From positions 1,929,501 to 1,993,500 of the forward strand of contig CM052361.1 in the NCBI GenBank assembly GCA_028551475.1: 64,000 nt of DNA, written 5' to 3'. This stretch comes from Casuarina equisetifolia (taxonomy: Eukaryota > Streptophyta > Magnoliopsida > Fagales > Casuarinaceae). Position 1 is the first letter of the stretch. The number at the start of each line of letters is the position of its first letter. The notes under the pieces are model-generated. The model searched no databases. It had not been told where the DNA came from and saw only the letters and a program-made list of their open reading frames with translations. Shown one piece after another: positions 11,401-21,570 of this stretch. The translations under genes were made by a program, and so were the position numbers.

Positions 11401-13446
11401 GAATGGCCTAGAATATTTATCGATGGTGTCCATTTGTGTAACATGTAGACAAGGTTTTTAAACAAAAAGTCATCTCTTGATATGATTTCTAAGTAGTAAG
11501 CTTGTGATTTAGGCCAAACTAAAAAGTGAGGGGATATGAGCTACTCCACCTAAAAACATTAAAGCAGATCCCAAGTTATGGATGACTTGGGCCACCATTA
11601 AAAAAGAAGGAAGGGGGGTCAATAAAGCGTATTAAGACAAAGTATCATTAGTACTCACAAGTTGTTAATAATCCTCTTCTGAAAGGTGTATGGTGTATGT
11701 CTCCTTTTCATCTTATGAAACCCAAGGTTGAATATATTTCTCTAATATCGATCCACTTGAGTTATCTATAAATAATGGAAAAGGATGCTAGTGGTTTGTC
11801 CTTTGTTAGGAAAATTTAAATAGTTGTGCAATGTTGTATCAAGAATGATACAATAAGAGATTCTCTGAGCTCACCAGGGATGATAAAAAACGATGAATGT
11901 AGGAGGTAAAGGTAAAAGTGGTCCTCGTTAAACACTTCTGTGTAGTTGAAATTGACAATTGGGTAACCCTAATAAATTCCCGGTTGGTGAAGAGTTGTAA
12001 AGGATATGAATGTGGAGCCACTTACCTCCCAAATTAAGATAAATTTAAGGTTGCGATAGGAGACTTAATAAAACATTCAATGACTAGATAGTGAACTAGT
12101 CGTTGCCCAAATTTTTGACTTAAGCTTAGGTGCTTTGCACCATGATTTATTAGAGTGAAGCTTAAAATGTTAACCAAAACCTTATGCATTTGTTATATTC
12201 CTTATAATTCAAAATATAATAGTCCCCTTAGATCCCTCGAAAGACCCACACCTTGACCTAGACCAGTGCTTTATTAAAATGGCCTAGAATATCTATCGAT
12301 GGTGTTCATTTGTATAGTCATCTCTTGATATGACTTTTTAGTAGTTAGCTTGTGATTTAGGTAAAACTAAAAAGTGAGGAGATATAAGCTATTCCACCTC
12401 AGAAGATTGAAGCAAACTCCAAGTTGTGTCAATGACTTAGGCCATCGTCGAAAGAGTAAAGGGGTCAACAAAGCGTACTAAGACAAAGTATCATGGGTAC
12501 TCACATGTTCATTGATAGTCCTCTTTTGAAAGGTGTATGGTATAGGTCCTATGTTTATCTAATGAAACTGAAGATTAAATATGTTCATTTGGTCCTAATC
12601 TAGTCGAATTATCCATGAATAAAAGAAAAGGATGCTTGTGGTTTGCCCTTTGCCAGGGAAATTTGAATGGTTGTGGAACGATGTATCAAGAATAATACAA
12701 TAAGAGATTTTCCGAGCTTATATGGGGTGATCGAAAAAGATGAATGTATAAGGCAATGGTAAGAGTGGTCCTCGTCAAATGCTTCCATGTAGTTGAAATT
12801 AATAGTTGGGTAAACCTAATAAATTCTTAATTGGTGAAAAGTCGTGAAGGATATGAATGTGGAGGCACATGCCTTCTAAATTGCTGTAAATTTGAGGTTG
12901 TGATAGGAAGCTTGATAAAACATTTAATGATTGGATAGTGACTAGCCATTACCCTAATCTTTGACTTGAATTTAGGTGCACCGCACCATGATTTACTATA
13001 GTGAAGCCTAGAATGTCAACTAAAATCTCATGCATCTGTAAGGTGGGGAGGTTGGGACCGGTCAAATGTCAGCCAAAGTGAAACTCCATAACTCAAGATT
13101 TATTCTATGTCCACATGAAGGTAGAATGATTTTTCACTTTCTAGAAGAAGAAGTGTTATCAACTTCATGGGATAAAAGAGGGAGAGGTATTATGAAGCCC
13201 CCACAAGCAATAGGAACTAGTGTTTGGATGCTAGTTGGAATCTAAGCTTAGATTAAGAACCTGAAGTTGTCTCACTAGGAAGGGGTAGTTGGAATAAAAG
13301 ATTCTTAAAGGTCAGTGTCAAGTAGTGATAGAGAAATGGAACAAGCCATTAGATGATTGGTGTTCAATAGCTAGTTTGAAGCAAGAAGTTTAATTTGAAA
13401 TTGAGAGTATTTTTAGAGGCGAGAGAAAGAAAGGGGGATTTATGAG
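8461..13446 (-). mobile_element. LINE-like retroelement relic, unit 1, with DUF4283/zinc-knuckle ORF1 remains
   Basis: On the minus strand the unit ends at 8461 in a GGGTACTGCCCC-like 3' motif followed by an A-rich tail, the same terminus seen at about 13455 and 15135. Its interior translates, with many stops and frame changes, to a DUF4283-type ORF1: ENLVYMLHKWTP and WVKVVGL motifs near 11340-11470, then WIYVDID..SLFLRVKGFL near 10470-10560 and a zinc knuckle CHICKKLGHLNYN (10381-10428) whose last Cys is lost. Two ORF1 copies lie in tandem (about 11100-12180 and 12190-13440), so part of the unit is internally duplicated. I see no reverse transcriptase. 8461-10300 is poorly interpretable; one minus-strand stretch (about 9450-9600) reads GYYRSIPSSEELLYN. 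LINE class is inferred from the ORF1 type and the tail. Confidence 0.62.
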
Positions 13447-15127
13447 AAATGATTATTTATTTATTTAAAGGACGGTAACCTAGATCTTCATTCTTTGTCA
13501 ATAATTGACACAAAATGGGTTGTCTAATCTAACATATTACAGCTAGATAGTGTCCAGCCTTTATAGTACTATCACTTAGTAGGAACATTTAAAGTCAAAG
13601 TGGCTTGCATGACCACAAGCTCAATGATAACTAGAGTTTTCATATATAAATATTAGCCTATAGTCTATCTCCTTAATCCTAAAATTGCTTATGCGTGGTA
13701 ATGGGTTACATGTGTCAGCTAAGACATATAACCTAGGCAATAATAGGCATTGTTGTGTGGCAGTTGGTTCATCCGTTTACAAAAATTCTTCTATAATATT
13801 TCCTATAGTTCAAAATATAATAATCCTTTATGGAGCCCTCGAAAGACCCACCACCTTGACCCAGACTAGTGCTTTATTATAATGACCTAGAATATCTATC
13901 AATGATGTCCATTTATGTAACATGTAGACAAGATTTTCAAATAAAAAGTTATCTCTTAATATGACTTTTAAGTAGTCAGCTTGTGATTTAAGCCAAAATA
14001 AAAAATGAAGGGATCTAAGCTGCTCTACCTTAAAAGATTGAAGTAGACCCCAAGTTGTGTTAATGACCTAGGCCATCATCAAAAGAGAATGAGAAGGGCT
14101 TAATAAAGTGTACTAAGACAAAGTATCATTGGTACTCACATCTTTGTTAATAGTCATATTTCGAAAAGTGTATGGTGTAGGTCTCTTGCTCAACTTATGA
14201 AACCCAAGGTTGAATCTATTCTTTTGGTTCAATTCCACTTGAATTATCCATGAATAATGGAAAAGGATGCTAGTGGTTTGCCCTTTGTCGGGGAAATTTG
14301 AATGGTTGTGAAACAATGTATCAAGAATGATACAATAAGAGATTCTTTGAGCTTACATGGGATGATTGGAAAAGATGAGCGTACGAGATAAGGGTAAGAG
14401 TGGTCCTCGTCAAATGCTTCCATGTAGTTGAAATTGATGGTTGGGTAAGCCTAATAAATTCCTAATTGGTTAAAAGTTGTGAAGGATATGAATGTAGAGG
14501 TACATGCCTTCTAAATTGTTATAAATTTGAGGTTGTGATAGGAGGCTTGATGAAACATTTAATAATCGGGTAGTGAACTAACTGTTGCCCAAATCTTTGA
14601 CTTGAACTTAGGTGCTCCGCACCATGATTTACTAAAGTGAAGCCTAAAGTGTTAACCAAAATCTCATGCATTTGTAAGGTGGGGAGGTTGGGACCAATTG
14701 AATATCAACTGAAGCAAAACCTCATAATTCAGGATTTGTTATGTGTCCATATGAAGGTAGAAGAATTTTTCACTCTTTGGAAGAGAAAGTGTTACCAAGT
14801 TTAGGGGGGAGGAAGAGGGGTATTATGAAACCCCCACAAGTGATAGGAACTAATGTTAGGATGCTAGTTGGAAACTAAGCTTAGATTAAGAACCTAGAGT
14901 TGTCACACCAAGAATGGGTAGTTGGAATTAGAGATTCTTGAAGACCTCATAGCGAGGATCTTGTGCATAAATAATAGACATTGTTAGGTGATGGTAGAGA
15001 AATGAAACATGCCACTAGATAACCATTGTTCGAATGGCTAGTTTGGAGAAAGAAATTGAAATTGAAATTGAAAGTATTTTCAAAGGCGAAAGAAAGAAAG
15101 GGAGATTTATGAAAGATGGTTATTTAT
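13447..15127 (-). mobile_element. LINE-like relic, unit 2: ORF1 joined directly to 3' tail
   Basis: Head-to-tail with unit 1 on the minus strand. The 3' motif and A-rich tail lie at about 13447-13500. After about 85 bases the DUF4283-type ORF1 remnant begins (13580-14340, with MLHKWTP and VWVKVVGL readable across frameshifts), then the 5' region shared with the other units up to about 15120 (gaaagaaagggagatttatga). About 3 kb present in unit 1 between ORF1 and the tail is absent, so this is an internally deleted derivative. No intact ORF remains. Confidence 0.6.
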
Positions 15128-15217
15128 TTATTTATTTAAGGGGCAGTACCCCATATCTTCATTCTTTACAAATAACTAATACAAAATGGACACCATATAT
15201 ATCTAACTGATACTAAA
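15128..15217 (-). mobile_element. LINE-like relic, unit 3, 3' tail part
   Basis: The minus-strand terminus (GGGGTACTGCCCCTTAAATAAATAAATAA at about 15128-15157, read in reverse complement) followed by sequence matching unit 2. It breaks at 15217, where a copia LTR begins. The match to unit 2 resumes at about 19855, so this and 19855-21570 are probably one unit split by insertion. Confidence 0.6.
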
Positions 15218-15857
15218 TGTTGGTTTTGGTGAAAAGAAAGATAGTTTATAATGAAAAAGATTTGTGGTAGGTTTGGAAAAGAGAAAGGAAGAAGAAAGAT
15301 TAAGGAAGCTTGAAAGGGAGGTTAAGGTAGAGCCTTTTGTCTCTAATGTAGTGGTAAAAGTGAAAAAATAAAGATTTTAATTAATAGTGAAAAGCTTTGA
15401 TATAGGGAAAGGTTTAAGGTTTTTGTACATTCTTTTTTATAACATGAACGTTGGTATTTATAAACTACATAACCGACTTATACAACCACTTTTGTTGACT
15501 TTTCAAATAAACATCTTTCTTTTTATCTTTTGCTAGAATAGTCTAGAGTTGCTAGAACTCTATAGAGAGAAAGGTTTAAGGTTCATTTACATTCTTTTTT
15601 ATAACATGTATGTTGGTATTTATAAACTACATAACTGACTTACATAATCACTTTTTTTGACTTTCCAAACCGACATCTTTCTTTTTATCTTTTACTGGAA
15701 TAGTTTAGAGTTACCAGAACTCTGTAGAGATTTCTTCTTTGCACCGACTTAACTCTTTTAGTTGGTCTCCATTATGCATCTTCTAGAACTCTCAGATCGT
15801 TGAAGACACTTGAACTTGTTGAAACATCCTTTTTGGAAAAATGCATTACATTCAACA
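15218..15857 (-). mobile_element. 3' LTR of a Ty1-copia relic
   Basis: Read on the minus strand it starts TGTTGAATG at 15857 and ends ACCAAAACCAACA at 15218, so it has TGTTG/CAACA termini. It follows immediately after a purine tract (AAGAAAGAG) and the copia polyprotein end (KKEC then stop, overlapping the LTR start), as expected for a copia 3' LTR. Within it, about 165 bp are duplicated in tandem (about 15408-15571 and 15572-15745: cattcttttttataacatg..ggtatttataaactacata). This explains its length against about 530 bp in sister copies. Confidence 0.78.
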
Positions 15858-17095
15858 CTCTTTCTTAATGCATTTTTCTATTACCCTGAGCATGCTTCAA
15901 AATGTCTCAAACTTATATTTTGGAAGTGCCTTTGTAAAGATATCTACAATTGGATCTTGAGCTTTGCAGTATGTAATTTTGATCTCTTTTTGAGTAAATG
16001 ATTCTCGAAGAAATGATACTTCACTGCAATATGCTTGGTTCTGCGATAGAGCATTGGATTCTTCGACATGGCAATAGCAGATTTGTTGTCGCAAAGGACT
16101 TTTGTTGGCTCTTCTTGGTTTTCACCCACATCAGCAAGAATTCTCCGAAGTCATATAGCTTGCATTGCACATTCTACAGCTGAAACATATTCTACTTCTA
16201 CAGTGGATAATGATACAAAATCCTGTTTCTTAGACAACTAAGAGAAAAATCCAGAAGCCAATGTGAAAGCATAACTTGATGTGCTCTTCATATCATCAAC
16301 TGAGCCACTCATATCACTGTCTGTATATCCAATTAGTTTGGTTTTTGCAATTGGCTTGTACCAAATACCATAATTCTTTGTACCTTATATATATATGTTG
16401 GATTTTATATGGAGGGCATACCTCACTTAAAAACCAGTTCATAAGTGGGGCTTTACCTCTATATATATATAGAGCTCCTTTTTATCTTTTGTGCCTGATG
16501 TGGGATTGCTCCTTACAATCCTCCCGTCACACATTGGGCCGGATCAACCTATGTTTGACCCACTTTAGGTTTGTTAACAGCCCATGTTTGTCCATTTAGT
16601 TTTTGGCTCATGCTTTTAAATGTTCTAAGTTTCTTTTATTTATTGGCCCAATACTCATATTGTCACTCCTAGTTAAATTGAAATGTAGCTCCAATACCAT
16701 AATTAGATTTTATATTTAGGGCCCACTTCACTTAAAAACCAGTTCATAAATGGGGGTTTGTCTCCATATATATGAAGCTCTGTTTTATCTTTTGTGCCCG
16801 ATGTGGGATTGCTCCCAACAATATCTGAGAATTCTTTTGGTAGTTATATAATGAACTTCACTTGAATTTTGCATAAATCTTGAATGTAAACTTGTAGCAT
16901 ACACAATATTAGGTCTAGTAGTAGTCAAATAAAGTAAACTTTCAATAAGACTTCAATAAATTGAACCATTTGCCTTATTTGAACCATCTTCTTTCTTGAA
17001 TTTTTCATTAGGTGTGAGCGGTGTATTAACTGATTTACATCTTTCCATCTTAAATTTCTTCAACATATTCTCAACACACCTTTTTTTTTTCTTGA
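15858..17095 (-). pseudogene. Ty1-copia polyprotein relic: end of reverse transcriptase and RNase H
   Basis: Minus-strand translation gives the C-terminal RT/linker (TPNEKFKKEDGSN, SLLYLTTTRPNIVYATSLHS, RFMQNSSEVHY at about 17020-16830), then after an inserted miniature LTR element the RNase H (GYTDSDMSGS, KKQDFVSLSTVEVEYVSA, VLCDNKSAIAMSKNP, RTKHIAVKYHF, DIFTKALP at about 16330-15890). Stops (FFS-stop, AI-stop) and frameshifts inactivate it. The integrase and most of RT are missing. The assignment rests on the DNKSAIAMSKNP..RTKHIA..DIFTKALP signature, typical of plant copia elements. Confidence 0.92.
16396..16820 (-). mobile_element. Complete TRIM-like miniature LTR element inserted in copia RT/RNase H
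   Basis: 425 bp with TGTTGG..CCAACA ends on the minus strand. Two direct terminal repeats of about 118 and 122 bp (16703-16820 and 16396-16517) share AGCAATCCCACATCGGGCAC, AAAAGATAAAA and GAACTGGTTTTTAAGTGA. Just inside the 5' repeat is ATGGTATTGGAGC (16688-16700), a near match to the initiator-tRNA-Met primer binding site TGGTATCAGAGC. Before the 3' repeat is a purine tract (GACGGGAGGA). The internal domain of about 185 bp has no coding capacity. It interrupts the copia frame between KRILRY and KGTKNYGIWY. Flanks are AT simple sequence, so the target duplication is ambiguous. Confidence 0.82.
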
Positions 17096-17109
17096 CTTGC
17101 TCCGATAAT

Positions 17110-18945
17110 TGTTAGTGTTAGTAAAAAGAAAGATAATTTGTAGCGAAAAAGATTTGTGATAGGTTTGAAAAAGAGAAAGGAAGAAGAAAGATTGAAGAAG
17201 CTTGAAAAGGAGGTTAAGGTAGAGCCTTTTGTCTCCAACGTAGTGGTAAAAGTGAAGAAATGAAGCTTTTGATTAATAGTGAAAAGCTTTGATACAAGGA
17301 AAGGTTTAAGGTTATGTACATTCTTTTTTACAATATGCATGTTGGTACTTATAAAGTATATAACCAACTTACATAGCCACTTTTGTTGACTTTTCAAATT
17401 AACATCTTTCTTCTTATCTTTTATTGAAATAGTCTAGAGTTGCCAAAACTCTATAGAGATTTCTTCTTTGCACTGACTTAACTCTTTCGCTGGCCTCCAT
17501 TATGCATCGTCTAGAACTTTTTGGATCTTTGAAGACACTTGAACTTGTTGAAGCATCCTTTTTGGAAAAAGATTTATCTCTATGTCTATAAAGCTCTTTT
17601 TTGTCTTTTGTACCCAATGTGGGACTACTTCCAACAGTCCCCTCGTCACACATTAGGCCAGATCAGCCCATGTCTAACCCATTTTAGGTTTTTTGATAGC
17701 CCATGTTTGTCCATTTAGTTCTTAGCCTAAGTTTTTAAATGTTCCAAGTTTCTTTTATTTATTGGCCCAATACCCATATTGCCATGCCTAGTTAAACTGA
17801 AACGTGGCTCTGATATCACTATGGTTTTGGTGAAAAGAAAGCTAGTTTACAGCAAAAAAATATTTGTGGTAGATTTGAAAAAGAGAAAGGAAGAAGAAAG
17901 ATGAAGGAAGCTTGAAATGGAGGTTAAGGTGGAGCCTTTTGTCTCCAACGTAGTGGTAAAAGTGAAGAAATGAAGTTTTTGATTGATAATAAAAAAACTT
18001 TGACACAGGGAAAGGTTTAAGATTTTTGTACATATATTTCTACAATATGCACGTTGGTATTTATAGACTACATAACCGACTTACACAACCATTTTTGTTG
18101 ACTTTTCAAATCAACATCTTTCTTTTTATTTTTTGCCGAAATAGTCTAGAGTTGCCAAAACTCTGTAGAAATTTCTTTTTTGCACTGACTTAACTTTTTT
18201 AGTTGGTCTCCATTATGCATCTTCTAGAACTCTCTAGACCTTTGAAGGCACTTGAACTTGTTGAAGCGTCCTTTTTAGAAAAAGATTTATCTCCATATAT
18301 ATGGAGCTTTCTTTTGTCTTTTGTGCCCAATGTAGGACTACTCCTAACAATTCCCCCGTCACACATTAGGCCGAATCAACCTATGTCTGATCCATTTTAG
18401 GTTTATTGACAGCCCATGTCTATCTATTTAGTTTTTAGCCCAAGCTTTTAAATGTTCCAAGTTTCTTTTATTTATTGGCCCAGTACCCATATTGCCATGC
18501 CTAGTTAAACTAAAACGTGGCTCTGATACCATTGCTGGTTTTGGTGAAAAAATAGTTTGTAGCGAAAAAGATTTATGGTAAGTTTGGAAAAGAGAAAGGA
18601 AGAAGAAAGATTGTGAAAGCTTGAAAGGGAGGTTAAGATGGAGCCCTTTGTCTCCAACATAATGGTAAAAGTGAAGAAATGAAGCTTTTGATTGATAATG
18701 AAAAACTTTGATATAGGGAAAGGTTTAACGTTTTTGTACATACATTTTTACAACATGCACATTGGTATTTATAGACTACATAATCGACTTACACAACCAC
18801 TTTTGTTGACTTTTCAAACCGACATCTTTCTTCTTATCTTTTGCTTAAATAGTCTAGAGCTGCCAAAACTCTGTAGAGATTTCTTTTTTGCATCGACTTA
18901 ACTCTTTTGGCTGATCTCCATTATGCATCTTCTGGAATTGGAAGA
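17110..18945 (-). mobile_element. Tandem TRIM-like array: LTR - internal - LTR - internal - truncated LTR
   Basis: On the minus strand three long repeats lie at 17110-17636, 17822-18349 and 18533-about 18945, separated by internal domains of about 185 bp (17637-17821 and 18350-18532). Each internal domain carries a primer-site-like motif (TGATATCAGAGCC or TGGTATCAGAGCC in reverse complement, near 17806-17818 and 18519-18531) and a G-rich tract (GACGGGGGAAT type). Each complete long repeat starts with about 80 bp of the short TRIM LTR (TGTTGGAAGTAGTCCCACAT..GAGATAAATC) fused to TTTTTCCAAAAAGGATG, position about 20 of the neighbouring copia LTR, and continues as copia LTR to its end. No ORF is retained. 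The third repeat is cut where copia GAG-pre-integrase sequence begins. Confidence 0.75.
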
Positions 18946-19115
18946 TTTAGTATCATTTTCTTTTGATGAAGTAATTTTAAGCCATAAAAATTAAAGTGAC
19001 CAAATCTTTTATGCTATAACCATGAATCATCAATTTCAACTTTCATGGGAGTATGGAGAGCATATTTTCATTGAATAGGAAAATTTCTATTGTTCTGTAT
19101 TTTTATTTTAGTTAA
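18945..19115 (-). pseudogene. Ty1-copia GAG-pre-integrase fragment
   Basis: Minus-strand translation gives KVEIDDSWL-stop-HKRFGHFNFYGLK and then LLHQKKMILNLP, the conserved region just upstream of copia integrase (LWHKRFGH with its zinc-binding His residues). One in-frame stop replaces the Trp. It is probably the 5' remnant of the element whose RNase H lies at 15858-17095; the integrase between them has been deleted or replaced by the TRIM-like array. Confidence 0.82.
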
Positions 19116-19752
19116 GACTATTTTGACAAAAGATAAAAAGAAAGATGTCATTTGAAAAGTCAACAAAGGTGGTTGTGTAAGTCGGTTGTGTAGTCTATAC
19201 ATACCAATGAGTGTATTGTAAAAAAAATGTACAAAAACCTTAAACCTTAAACCTTAAACCTTTCCATGTACCAAAGCTTTTCAATATCAACCAAATGCTT
19301 CTTTTATTTACTTTTACCACTACGTTGGAGACAAAAAGCTCCACCTTAAACTCCATTTCAAGCTTCATCAAACTTTCTTATTCTTTTCTCTTTTCCAAAC
19401 CTACCATAAATCTTTTTTATTGCAAACTATCTTTCTTTTCACCAAAACACAATGGTATTAGAGCCACGTTTCGGTTTAATTGGGTTTGGCAATATGGGTA
19501 CTTGGCCAATAAATAAAAGAAACTTGGAACATTTAAAAGCCTAGGCCGAAAACTAAATGGATAGATGTGGGCTGTCAACAAACCTAAAATGGGTCAGACA
19601 TGGGTTGATCCAGCCTAGTGTGTGACGGGGGATTATTGGGAGTAGTCCCACATTGGGCATAAAAGACAAAAGAGAGCTCCAAATATATGGAGATAAACTC
19701 CCACTTATGAACCAATTTTAAGTGGGGTGGGCTCTTTATATAAAATTCAATT
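19116..19752 (+). mobile_element. Plus-strand TRIM-like element with one long and one short LTR
   Basis: Opposite orientation to its neighbours. 19116-19449 matches the 3' two-thirds of the long chimeric LTR (caaaggtggttgtgtaagtc .. ttttcaccaaaac). The primer-site-like motif ATGGTATTAGAGCC lies at about 19452, then an internal domain of about 180 bp (tattggccaataaataaaag-like), a G tract (gacggggga, about 19624) and a short-type LTR from about 19634 (ATTGGGAGTAGTCCCACAT .. AAGTGGGGTGGGCTC). A cttaaac triplication at about 19237-19262 is a local expansion. The mismatched LTR types suggest recombination between elements. Confidence 0.65.
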
Positions 19753-19854
19753 GTAGATTGGGAACTAATAAAACTTCAAGAATAAACCTCACACCTTTTT
19801 TTGTTTGAACAAAAATAGTTCATTTTCCTTTAACATTAACCCTAAACAACATTA

Positions 19855-21570
19855 ACAAATAAGAACATTCAAAGTTAAAGTGGCTTGTACAACCACAAGC
19901 CTAGCAATAATTAGAGTTTTCATATATGAATCTCAGCCTATAGTTTGTCTCCCTAATCCTAAAACTAGTTATGCGTGGTAGTGGATTACCTATGTTAGCT
20001 AAGACATATAACCTAGGCAACAAAGGGCATTGTTGCGTGGCAGTTAGTTCATTTGTTTGCAAAAATTTCTTTATAATATTCCCTATAGTTCAAAATATAA
20101 TAGTCCCTTATAGAGCCTCAAAAGACCCATCACCTTAACCCAGACTAGTGCTTTATTAGAATGACCTAGAATAACTACCAATGGTGTCCATTTGTGTAAC
20201 ATGTAGACAAGGTTTCCAAACAAAAAGTCATTTCTTAATATGACTTTTAAGTAGTTAGCTTATGCTTTAGGCCAAACTAAAAACTGAAAGACTATGAGCT
20301 GCTCCACCTTAGAAGATTGAAATAGACCTCAAGTTATACTGATGACTTGTGCCACCGTCGAAAGAGAATGAGGGGGATCAATAAAGTGTACTAAGATAGG
20401 TATCATTGGTACTTACATGTTCATTAATAGTCTTCTTCTAAAAGGTGTATGGTATGGTGTAGGTCCCTTGCTCATCCTATAAAACCAATGTTGAATATGT
20501 TCCTCTAGTCTTGATCCATTCGAATTATCCATGAATAATGGAAAAGGATGCCTGTGATTTTCCATTTGTTGAGGAAATTTGAATGGTTGTGAAATAGTAT
20601 ATTAAGAATGATATAATAAAAGATTCTCCAAACTCATGTAAGATGATCGGAAAAGATGAATGTATGAGGCAATGGTAAGAGTAGTCCCCGTTAAATGCTT
20701 CCATGCAGTTAAAATTGATGCTTGGGTAAGCCTAATAAATTCCTGATTGGTGAAAAATTGTGAAGGATATAAATGTGGAGACACCTATTTCCCAAATTGC
20801 AGTAAGTCCAAGGTTATAACAAGAGACTTGATAAAACATTTAGTGATTGGTAGTGAACTAGCCATTGCCCAAATCTTTAACTTGAACTTAGGTGCACCAC
20901 ACCATGATTTACTAAAATGAAACCTAGGGTGTTAACCAAAACCTCATGCATATGTAAGGTGGGGAGATCGGGACTAGTTGAAAGTTGGCCAAAGCAAAAC
21001 CTCATAACTTAGGATTTGTTTTATGTCCACATGAAAAGGGAAGGATTTTTCACTCTATGAAAGAGGAAGTGTTATCAACTTTAAGGGAGGGAGGAATGGG
21101 GGTATTACGAAGCCCTTACAAGTGATAAGAATCAATGTTGGGATGCTAGTTAGAAACTAATCTTAGATTAAGAACCTAGAGTTATTGCACTAGGAATGGG
21201 TAGTTGGAATAGGAGAAGTGCAAAATCTTAAAGCACCATCGTGAATAAAAACCTATATTTTGGAAGGATCCAATTGTTGTACCAGTGCTTTATTAGGGAA
21301 AAAGATAATGTTGAAGGTGTTTGTTCCCAAAGTGTAACTAGGAGGGATTCCTGGATTTGGAGTGAAAAAGTCGAATTGGAAGATGGGGACTATGAAAGAA
21401 ATGGGAATTAGAGAAGAGGAGAACGCCACATGCTAGCAACCAACCGGAATCAGTGCCGGCATGGAGGATTGGAAGGGGGATTTTGAAATTCGAAATGAGA
21501 ATGTTGAGAACGTTTTTGGTGGAGAGAGAAAGGAGTCACCGAACTTAGAAGATTGTATGTTCTCTTTGCA
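19855..21570 (-). mobile_element. LINE-like relic, unit 3, ORF1 and 5' part
   Basis: Collinear with unit 2 (13580-15120), starting with the same agaacattcaaagttaaagtgg block that unit 2 has 85 bases from its tail. DUF4283-type ORF1 remnants are readable only in pieces; the minus-strand segment at 20602-20784 (MSPHLYPSQFFTNQEFIRLT) is homologous to 11839-12021 in unit 1. The 5' end, with gagagagaaagga near 21520, lies next to single-copy-looking DNA. Many stops. Confidence 0.6.

Noticed and set aside
19237..19262. Telomere-like (cttaaac)n repeat
   Set aside because: Plant telomere repeat is TTTAGGG/CCCTAAA; this is a three-fold local expansion of a motif present once in sister LTRs.
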